The notes beneath the pieces were generated by a model. It was given only the letters and a program-made list of their open reading frames with translations. It was not told the DNA's origin and did no database searches. A stretch of DNA of 11,264 nucleotides from Acidobacteriaceae bacterium (GTDB taxonomy: Bacteria > Acidobacteriota > Terriglobia > Terriglobales > Acidobacteriaceae), in assembly GCA_003151875.1 (NCBI GenBank), contig PLYW01000380.1:1-11264 (forward strand), given 5' to 3'. Shown one piece after another: positions 6,418 through 11,264 of the stretch (position 1 is its first letter; each line of letters opens with the position of its first letter). A program made the position numbers and the translations under genes.

Positions 6418-8547
6418 ATGAAAGGGTTTAAGCCGCTTCCGTTTCTCGCCTTGTCACTCTGCTTGGGAATGCTGACCGCGTGCGGCAGCGGCCACCCGGC
6501 CAACGGCCCAGGGGCATTGAACATTAGCAATAAACCCCCCAATGGGGTGGTGCTGTCTCCGTACAGCGTCCAGATGAGCGTCACTGGAGGACAAGCTCCG
6601 TTCGCCTGGCAGCTCACCTCCGGGACCCTGCCTCCGGGTTTGAGCCTGAGCCCGCAAGGCGTGATCAGCGGCGCGCCGCTGATCACCGATCTGAATTCCG
6701 ACGGCACCGCCAAAATCTATAGCTTTATGCTCAAGGTGACGGATTCGCAGATACCGACCTCGGCCTATCAGACGGGCAGCTTCACCGTCACCATCAATCC
6801 GCTTCCGGTGGTGACTACGACCTCGCTGCCTAACGGAACCATCGGCTTGCCTTACAATGCCACGCTGACGAACTCGGGCGGACTTGCTCCCTTTACGTGG
6901 AGCGTCACGACCGGGACCCTGCCTGCGGGATTGGTCCTGGCCGCAAGCACCGGAATAATCGGTGGGAGTCCCACCGGGCCGTCCGGGGGTTTCCCGATTA
7001 CGGTGCAGGTGACCGACGCCGACTCCAATACCGCCACCGCGCCCCTCACGATCACAATTGTGGGAAGACTCCAGGGGAACTTTGCCTTCTCGTTTAACGG
7101 CTTCCACCAGGGGCAACCGTTCTACACCGCGGGCAGCTTTTTCGGCGATGGCAATGGAACCATCAGCAGCGGCGTTCTCGACCAGAACGGTCTGGCGGCG
7201 GGGGACATCATCAGCGACGCGCCCTTGACGGGAACCTACAACATTGGCACCAACGGTCAGGGAACCATGACCTTGACCTTTGGCGGCACCACCTACAACT
7301 ATGACTTGGCCCCGGCCCTGAAGGGGGACCTAAAATTCATCCTGAACGATTCCGCCCATCCGCAAATTTACGGTTCCGGCGTGATCAAGGCACAGATCCT
7401 CCCGACGCTGGGGATAGCGCAACTGAAGGGTAATTACGCCATGGGGTTCTTCGGAGTCGATAACATAGGCAATCGTTCTGCGGGCGCCGGTGCTTTCGCG
7501 GCGGATGTCTCCGGAAACCTGACCAGCGGAATCGAAGACACCAATGATAACGGAACTGTGCAGAGCCAAGTCCCGTTCACGGGTACCTGGGTGCCGGACA
7601 CCGATTTCGCCACCACCGGCCGTGGGACGGTAACCCTGACCGTGGGCCCGAACACGCTTGACTACGCTTTCTATGTTGTGAACCCCAAGGGTGAATTGAT
7701 CGCAGTGCAGACGGATGCAGTCTCCGGTGGCGCTTCCTTGAGTTTGCTCTCCGTGCTCACGCAATGCGCGGGATCAACCGGCAACTGCGTTTTCAGCGAC
7801 TCGTCGTTGAGTATTTCCACCGTGATGGAGCTCAACGGGATGTCCTCCGCCGGACCCGACGTGCAGCTCGGCGTCGGTCAGTTCGATGGCCAGGGTAACA
7901 TCACTCTCTTTCAGACCGACGAGAATAAAGCTGGGACGCACACGGTAAATACCTTCACCGGCACTTACAACATACCTATCGGTTCGACCAATGGACGGGT
8001 CACCGTTGCCGGCCTGGGCGGCGGCGCACAGCCCATTTTCTACCTGGCGAACGCGAACCGGGGGTTTTACATTGGAGCCGACGCCTCGGCCACGGAGGGG
8101 ACCTTCGAGGCGCAAGTGAATGGACCGTTCAGCCTGCCATCGTTCTTGATAGCCTACGCGGGCGGTACGATCCAACCGGTGTCAAGCAGCGTGACCAACG
8201 AAGTTGATTTCACCACCATCCCGCCACCCGGCGGGACCATGGTGGCGACCTACGACGCCAGTGGGCCGGCGGGGCAGTTCACCGATCAGATGTTGTCGTC
8301 ACCCTATGTACTGGGGGATGATCCGGGCGGTACGGGCAAGAATACCACCGGCAAATTGATCCTGACGGCGGTCGGAAGTCCTAGTCCCACGGCGATCGTC
8401 TACATGATTACTGGGCCACCGGCCGCGGGCCAGGATGGCACGATCGACCGGTCCAACAACAAGTGGGCGTCGATTAATATCGCCACTCCGACCGGCGCTG
8501 CCGATCCCAATCCGCGATTGACCGTGGTGCAGAGTACGAGTAAATAA
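6418..8547 (+). CDS. Predicted lipoprotein with two Ig-like (He_PIG) modules and repeated beta-rich domains
   Basis: The 709-residue product has a lipoprotein signal peptide: MKGFKPLPFLALSLCLGM, then a lipobox L-T-A-C with the acylated Cys at residue 22. It should therefore be anchored in the outer or inner membrane. Residues of about 35-130 and 131-216 are two similar modules, each with PxNGxxxxPY, GGxxPFxW, SGTLPxGL and GxIxGxP signatures of putative Ig (He_PIG-like) domains. From about residue 217 to the end come three or four degenerate repeats of roughly 110-130 residues. Each opens with xLxGNYAxxFxG or similar, continues with GxGxFxxDGxGNITSGxxDxN, then FTGTYxxxxxGxGTxTLT and an Asn/Asp-rich hydrophobic strand. 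There are no catalytic motifs that I recognise. Such proteins are usually surface adhesion or carbohydrate-contact scaffolds, but here that is inference. It is transcribed alone and ends at a strong terminator. Start chosen from GAGGAG and the signal peptide. Confidence 0.85.
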   Translation: MKGFKPLPFLALSLCLGMLTACGSGHPANGPGALNISNKPPNGVVLSPYSVQMSVTGGQAPFAWQLTSGTLPPGLSLSPQGVISGAPLITDLNSDGTAKIYSFMLKVTDSQIPTSAYQTGSFTVTINPLPVVTTTSLPNGTIGLPYNATLTNSGGLAPFTWSVTTGTLPAGLVLAASTGIIGGSPTGPSGGFPITVQVTDADSNTATAPLTITIVGRLQGNFAFSFNGFHQGQPFYTAGSFFGDGNGTISSGVLDQNGLAAGDIISDAPLTGTYNIGTNGQGTMTLTFGGTTYNYDLAPALKGDLKFILNDSAHPQIYGSGVIKAQILPTLGIAQLKGNYAMGFFGVDNIGNRSAGAGAFAADVSGNLTSGIEDTNDNGTVQSQVPFTGTWVPDTDFATTGRGTVTLTVGPNTLDYAFYVVNPKGELIAVQTDAVSGGASLSLLSVLTQCAGSTGNCVFSDSSLSISTVMELNGMSSAGPDVQLGVGQFDGQGNITLFQTDENKAGTHTVNTFTGTYNIPIGSTNGRVTVAGLGGGAQPIFYLANANRGFYIGADASATEGTFEAQVNGPFSLPSFLIAYAGGTIQPVSSSVTNEVDFTTIPPPGGTMVATYDASGPAGQFTDQMLSSPYVLGDDPGGTGKNTTGKLILTAVGSPSPTAIVYMITGPPAAGQDGTIDRSNNKWASINIATPTGAADPNPRLTVVQSTSK

Positions 8548-8558
8548 CCAAGGAACGA

Positions 8559-8589
8559 GCCGGTGCCTGTCCGGGCACCGGCAATTTTC
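8559..8589 (+). terminator. Intrinsic terminator after the lipoprotein gene
   Basis: GCCGGTGCC (8559-8567) and GGCACCGGC (8574-8582) form a perfect 9-bp stem with loop TGTCCG, followed by AATTTTC. It begins 12 bases after the stop codon. Confidence 0.85.
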
Positions 8590-8635
8590 TTGCCTGCGCT
8601 TTCCTTAAGTGTCCGCTACCAGACTTGCGTTTTTA

Positions 8636-8670
8636 TTGGCGTTATGCTGCGGTTTGGTGTATCCTAATAC
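8636..8670 (+). promoter_or_regulatory. Candidate promoter of the cold-shock gene
   Basis: TTGGCG (8636-8641) is followed after 18 bases by TATCCT (8660-8665), with an overlapping alternative -10, TAATAC, at 8665-8670. Either would give a leader of roughly 110 bases before the ATG at 8788, a length in keeping with cold-shock mRNAs. The -10 match is imperfect, so the exact start site is uncertain. Confidence 0.4.
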
Positions 8671-8702
8671 TGCGTATGTACGAGCGGCGCGTCTAGCAGC
8701 CA

Positions 8703-8787
8703 TCCCTCCTCTCAGTTGAGCGATTTCTGCCTGCAACCTTCCGATCCTTCAGCGCAACATCAACAACAAGGATATACAAAGAAACAA
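8703..8787 (+). promoter_or_regulatory. Possible structured leader of the cold-shock mRNA
   Basis: ATCCTT at 8744-8749 is the exact reverse complement of AAGGAT at 8768-8773, the only Shine-Dalgarno-like element before the ATG, so the leader can form a hairpin that hides it. CCTCCT at 8704-8709 resembles the 16S anti-Shine-Dalgarno sequence. The AAGGA lies 15 bases from the ATG, farther than usual, so its role as ribosome-binding site is uncertain. A temperature-sensitive leader is known for E. coli cspA; here it is inference. Confidence 0.35.
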
Positions 8788-8988
8788 ATGGAACAAGGAA
8801 CAGTTAAGTGGTTTAACGATGCCAAGGGCTTTGGTTTTATTTCACGTCAAAATGGCGAAGATGTATTCGTCCACTTCTCGGCCATCCAGTCGAACGGTTT
8901 CCGTTCGCTGCAGGAAGGTCAGGCCGTCAGCTTCGACGTGAAGCGTGGAGCCAAGGGTTGGCAGGCTGAAAACGTTCAGGTCCTGTAA
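8788..8988 (+). CDS. CspA-family cold-shock protein
   Basis: This 66-residue protein is a single cold-shock (OB-fold) domain that binds single-stranded RNA and DNA, known to act as an RNA chaperone and antiterminator. It has the family opening GTVKWFNDAKGFGFI, with RNP1 as KGFGFI and RNP2 as DVFVHF, and the conserved aromatic residues (W, F, F, F, H, F) of the nucleic-acid face are intact. The ending GxxAENVQVL matches family members, and the length is standard. I chose ATG 8788 because the upstream in-frame extension starts only at a TTG (8716) and has no domain similarity. It is followed by its own strong terminator, and an RRM-domain gene lies 152 bases downstream. Cold induction is plausible from the long leader but not shown; many csp genes are constitutive. 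Confidence 0.93.
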   Translation: MEQGTVKWFNDAKGFGFISRQNGEDVFVHFSAIQSNGFRSLQEGQAVSFDVKRGAKGWQAENVQVL

Positions 8989-9002
8989 ACGAAACGACGA
9001 CA

Positions 9003-9033
9003 GAAGGGCGGCAGGTGCTGCCCTTCCGTTTTT
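9003..9033 (+). terminator. Intrinsic terminator after the cold-shock gene
   Basis: GAAGGGCGGC (9003-9012) pairs with GCTGCCCTTC (9017-9026), a 10-bp stem with one G-T pair and loop AGGT, followed by CG and five Ts (9029-9033). It begins 15 bases after the csp stop. Confidence 0.88.
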
Positions 9034-9140
9034 ACGCGCTCGAAGTCAGTTGAGTCTTTGGTCGTGAACCCCCAAACCGGAGCCCGCCCGCGCGATCGAT
9101 GTTCGGTCCAGCCAGCGGCAATACGAAAAGTGAGGATCCA

Positions 9141-9521
9141 ATGAAGAACATCTACGTGGGGAATTTAACTTTTGACGCGACTGAAGACCAGGTGCGCGGG
9201 CTGTTCGAAGCCTATGGCCCAGTCGATAAGGTCAGCATTGTTACGGACCGCGATACGGGGCAGCCACGCGGCTTCGCCTTCGTCGAAATGGCCGATGATG
9301 ACTCCGCCGGCAAGGCGATGGAAGCCTTGAACGGCACCAATCTCGGAGGCCGCAATTTGACCGTGAACGAAGCGCGCCCCAAGACCGATCGCCCGCGCGG
9401 CGGTGGTGGCGGTGGCGGCGGCCGTGGTGGCTTTGGCGGCGGTGGCGGACGCGGCGGCGGCGGCGGTGGCCGCGGGCGTTCGGGCGGCGGCGGTGGCGGC
9501 GGCGGCGGCTGGGGACGCTAG
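9141..9521 (+). CDS. RRM-domain RNA-binding protein with glycine/arginine-rich tail
   Basis: The 126-residue product has one RNA recognition motif at residues 2-79: RNP2 is IYVGNL (4-9) and RNP1 is RGFAFVEM (43-50), with the aromatic residues Y5, F45 and F47 that stack on RNA. Residues 86-126 form a low-complexity tail almost entirely of Gly with spaced Arg, one Phe, one Trp and one Ser, like RGG-type tails. This resembles the small glycine-rich RRM proteins of cyanobacteria, several of which are known to be cold-induced. ATG 9141 was chosen for TGAGGA at 9131-9136, 4 bases upstream, and because the RRM then starts at residue 2; an in-frame ATG at 9099 would add 14 residues without domain similarity. 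It follows a cold-shock gene, suggesting a shared role in RNA handling, but it has its own terminator and lies behind the csp terminator, so it probably has its own promoter, which I cannot place. Confidence 0.92.
   Translation: MKNIYVGNLTFDATEDQVRGLFEAYGPVDKVSIVTDRDTGQPRGFAFVEMADDDSAGKAMEALNGTNLGGRNLTVNEARPKTDRPRGGGGGGGGRGGFGGGGGRGGGGGGRGRSGGGGGGGGGWGR
9399..9509 (+). repeat. GGC/GGT low-complexity tract encoding the Gly-rich tail
   Basis: About 110 bases consist nearly entirely of GGC, GGT and GGA glycine codons broken by CGC, CGT, CGG and CGA arginine codons and single Phe and Ser codons. The near-repetitive DNA is a likely site of slippage, of length change between strains and of assembly error; all length changes of three bases keep the frame. 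Confidence 0.8.
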
Positions 9522-9580
9522 TAGTCCTCTTGCTTGTCGGCTGATCGGCCTAAGCTAGAGCTGTGCAAATTTGACAATCG

Positions 9581-9621
9581 TGCCGGAGCTTGCCCTGTTG
9601 GGTGGCTCCGGCATTGTTTTT
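9581..9621 (+). terminator. Intrinsic terminator after the RRM gene
   Basis: TGCCGGAGC (9581-9589) pairs perfectly with GCTCCGGCA (9605-9613), and an inner CCC/GGG stem (9593-9595, 9600-9602) with loop TGTT extends the hairpin. It is followed by TTG and a run of Ts to 9621. The RRM gene and the vapC gene converge on it; the T-run serves the plus strand only. Confidence 0.85.
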
Positions 9622-9656
9622 GTTAAGAGCTTGCCGGAGAGGCTCGGGAGTGCAGA

Positions 9657-10061
9657 TTATTTTGCCGGCAGAAACTCTACCTTGATAGCTGTCCCAGCGC
9701 TCTTAAAGTCATAGTCGGCAGTCACCAGGGTCACATTCTCGCGGCGAGCCAGCGCTCCGGCAAAGGCGTCGGCGTAGGGAATTTTGAACTGCTCCTTGAA
9801 CCAGGCAGCTTCTTCGGCGTGTGCGGCGGTAGCGCTCACAATTTTCAAAGGAAGGCTGGCCAGGCCATCCACCACGGGGCGAGCTTTTGCCGGACCGTGC
9901 GTGCGAACCAGAACGTAGACGACCTCGCCCCAATTGATCGCCGAAAGCAGCAGTTCATTTCCGCCCGTCCTGGCTTTGTTGAGCAGATCCTCGATCCGAC
10001 CGGCCCCCGCCTCATCGTCGAGAAACCGCAGCAGACTGCTGGCATCGAGCACGTGCGTCAT
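9657..10061 (-). CDS. vapC: VapC-type PIN-domain ribonuclease toxin
   Basis: VapC toxins are Mg-dependent endoribonucleases that cleave tRNA or rRNA and stop growth when freed from their antitoxin. The 134-residue product is a complete PIN domain. The acidic residues are D6 in VLDASS, E46 in INWGEVVYV, D98 in PYADAFAGALA, and D116 in LVTADYDF, so the active site appears intact. Length and end (VEFLPAK) fit the family. The start ATG at 10061 overlaps the stop of the upstream antitoxin gene by ATGA (10061-10058), and only a weak AGGA-like element is seen, so translation is probably coupled. The neighbouring antitoxin is of AbrB/SpoVT type, the class often paired with VapC. Confidence 0.88.
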   Translation of the reverse strand: MTHVLDASSLLRFLDDEAGAGRIEDLLNKARTGGNELLLSAINWGEVVYVLVRTHGPAKARPVVDGLASLPLKIVSATAAHAEEAAWFKEQFKIPYADAFAGALARRENVTLVTADYDFKSAGTAIKVEFLPAK

Positions 10062-10288
10062 CGTTCGCGCCTGTGTTCCTGTTCACGGATTTGTCCCATC
10101 GATTTCCCTTTTCCGAAACAGCCGCGCAGACTGCGAATGAACGCCGCGGTCACCGGACGCAGGATAATGGCATCACCCTCGCGACGCATCGCCACCTGCG
10201 TGCCCGGCGCAATCTGCAAGGCTTCTCGGAGTTCCGCGGGAATGACAACCTGACCCTTGGTGCTAACTTGAGAGTAAGTCTGTTTCAT
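10058..10288 (-). CDS. vapB: AbrB/SpoVT-type antitoxin (VapB)
   Basis: The 76-residue product starts with QVSTKGQVVIPAELREALQIAPGTQVAMRREGDAIILRP, the swapped-hairpin AbrB/MazE/SpoVT DNA-binding domain (residues 5-45). The remaining basic tail (to residue 76) is the part expected to bind and neutralise the PIN toxin. Antitoxins of this class repress their own operon with the toxin as corepressor. The start at ATG 10288 has no Shine-Dalgarno sequence; the ATG lies 6 bases after a TATATT box, so the transcript may begin at or beside the start codon. Stop overlaps vapC. It is divergent from the ABC transporter gene. Confidence 0.88.
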   Translation of the reverse strand: MKQTYSQVSTKGQVVIPAELREALQIAPGTQVAMRREGDAIILRPVTAAFIRSLRGCFGKGKSMGQIREQEHRRER

Positions 10289-10313
10289 TCTTACAATATA
10301 GCACAGGTAAGAA
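10288..10313 (-). promoter_or_regulatory. vapBC promoter with overlapping operator-like inverted repeat
   Basis: On the minus strand an extended -10, TGC-TATATT (TATATT at 10300-10295), lies 6 bases before the vapB ATG; the -35 region (about TTCTCC, 10322-10317) is poor. A perfect 7-base inverted repeat, TTCTTAC (10288-10294) and GTAAGAA (10307-10313) on the plus strand, flanks the -10 with a 12-base spacer and reaches the start codon. This is where an autorepressor would be expected to bind. Confidence 0.5.
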
Positions 10314-10416
10314 ATAGGAGAAGGTATAGGTCATAGACCCCAAGGTAGGAATAATTCTCCAGAAGAGAGCACTGCAACCTTGCTATGGAGTCGAGCGCCT
10401 GCGGGGCGGCCTCTGG

Positions 10417-10422
10417 TACCCT
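10417..10422 (+). promoter_or_regulatory. Candidate -10 box for the ABC transporter gene
   Basis: TACCCT, in a GGTACCCTGT context similar to the GGTATCCTGT at 6190-6199, lies 26 bases before ATG 10449. No good -35 is seen, so this is tentative. Confidence 0.25.
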
Positions 10423-10448
10423 GTAGCGGCATTCACGGGCCTGATGAC

Positions 10449-11216
10449 ATGAACGACGCGGCTGCCATTACGATCGAGTTCAAGAATGTGGAGTTTAGCG
10501 TTGCCGGGGACAAGCTGCTGCTCTTCGGCGTGAGCTTTGCTGTACGCCGGGGTGAGACCCTGACGCTGCTGGGGCGCAGCGGGTCGGGCAAGACGACTTG
10601 CCTGAAGATGATCAATCGCCTGCTGGAGCCGACGCGCGGCGAAGTTCGCGTAAACGGAATCCCGGTCGAACAGTGGGACGCGATCAGGCTGCGGCGAAGC
10701 ATCGGCTACGCCATCCAGGAGGTAGGTTTGTTCCCGCATTACACGGTGCGGCAAAACGTGGCTTTGGTGCCCAAGCTGGAGCAATGGGACCGCCCCAAAA
10801 TCGCCGCACGGGTTACCGAGGTGCTGGACTTGGTGGGCCTGCCGGCTGCGGAATTCGCCGACCGCTATCCCCACCAGCTTTCTGGCGGCCAGCGCCAGCG
10901 TGTGGGGCTGGCCCGTTCTCTGGCCGCCGACCCTCCCATCCTTCTGATGGACGAACCCTTCGGGGCGCTCGATCCCATCACCCGTGCCGAGCTGCAGATG
11001 GAGTTCAGGAAACTGCAGCAGAAACTGGGAAAGACCATTGTGTTTGTGACCCACGACGTGGGCGAAGCTTTGCTGCTGGGGGATCGCATCGGGTTGATGG
11101 AAAACGGCAATCTGCGCGGAATCTACACTCTGGATGAGTTTCTGCGCGCTCCCGACGCCCTCGCCAAAGCTTATGTGGATGTGTTCCGGGCCGGGCAGCA
11201 GAGGTTCCGCAGTTGA
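10449..11216 (+). CDS. Osmoprotectant/glycine-betaine-type ABC transporter ATP-binding protein
   Basis: This is the ATPase subunit of an ABC importer. In 255 residues it has Walker A GRSGSGKTT (42-50), Q-loop Q90, signature LSGGQ (144-148), Walker B ILLMDE (164-169) with the FGALD D-loop, and the switch His H202 in VFVTHD. The KMINRLLEPTRG run and AIQEVGLFPHYTV around Q90 are characteristic of the ProV/OpuA/OpuC/OsmV group that takes up glycine betaine, choline or related solutes. Many members have C-terminal CBS domains that sense ionic strength; this one ends at about residue 255 without them. It resembles the short YehX/OsmV-like ATPases. ATG 10449 is chosen because the conserved domain begins soon after; no clear Shine-Dalgarno is seen. 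Permease and binding-protein genes would be expected past the right edge: a TTG overlapping the stop (11213) opens a basic frame, but that is not evidence enough to call a gene. Methionine, ergothioneine or other substrates are possible. Confidence 0.85.
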   Translation: MNDAAAITIEFKNVEFSVAGDKLLLFGVSFAVRRGETLTLLGRSGSGKTTCLKMINRLLEPTRGEVRVNGIPVEQWDAIRLRRSIGYAIQEVGLFPHYTVRQNVALVPKLEQWDRPKIAARVTEVLDLVGLPAAEFADRYPHQLSGGQRQRVGLARSLAADPPILLMDEPFGALDPITRAELQMEFRKLQQKLGKTIVFVTHDVGEALLLGDRIGLMENGNLRGIYTLDEFLRAPDALAKAYVDVFRAGQQRFRS

Positions 11217-11264
11217 GAGGGTCGAGGCCGAGGCGGCGGAGAAAAAGGGAGCAGCGTTCGCTGC

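Noticed and set aside
9399..9509. Possible CRISPR-like or tandem satellite array
   Set aside because: The periodicity is that of glycine codons inside a reading frame; no spacer-repeat alternation.
1..11264. Prophage, insertion sequence or defence island
   Set aside because: No transposase, integrase, terminal repeats or defence-type genes other than one small toxin-antitoxin pair.

Overview
The window reads as an ordinary chromosomal stretch of a high-GC Gram-negative-type bacterium. I infer an acidobacterium (Acidobacteriota, Terriglobia/Koribacter-like) from the combination of an hpnCDE squalene/hopanoid cluster, a secreted M13 metallopeptidase, a lipoprotein with putative-Ig (He_PIG-like) modules, an acidic conserved-looking hypothetical protein and a cold-shock/RRM gene pair. 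That assignment rests on family knowledge only; no marker gene such as rRNA is present.

Layout. (1) Positions 3-3081, + strand: hpnC (5' end cut off), hpnD and hpnE, joined by 4-base stop/start overlaps, forming a compact operon that would convert farnesyl diphosphate to squalene for hopanoids. (2) 3223-3828, + strand: an acidic soluble protein of unknown function with a strong Shine-Dalgarno sequence before a GTG codon. (3) 3974-6073, - strand: an exported M13 (neprilysin/PepO-type) zinc endopeptidase, convergent with gene 2. (4) 6074-6417: a 344-base divergent intergenic region. (5) 6418-8547, + strand: a 709-residue predicted lipoprotein built from two Ig-like modules and several degenerate beta-rich repeats, followed by a clear terminator. 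(6) 8788-8988 and 9141-9521, + strand: a CspA-type cold-shock protein and a glycine/arginine-tailed RRM protein, each followed by its own intrinsic terminator. (7) 10288-9657, - strand: a VapBC-type toxin-antitoxin pair with a 7-bp inverted repeat over the promoter and start codon. (8) 10449-11216, + strand: the ATPase of an osmoprotectant-type ABC importer, whose partners would lie beyond the right edge.

How the genes relate. The hpn genes act in one pathway. The csp and RRM genes both encode small single-stranded RNA/DNA-binding proteins and may share a cold or stress role, but they are separated by a strong terminator. The remaining genes look like independent units. I see no CRISPR array, insertion sequence, tRNA or rRNA. 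I found no convincing undescribed multi-gene system. The parts most worth a second look are the modular lipoprotein, the unknown acidic protein, the possibly leaderless vapBC promoter/operator, and the csp leader that can pair with its own AAGGAT.
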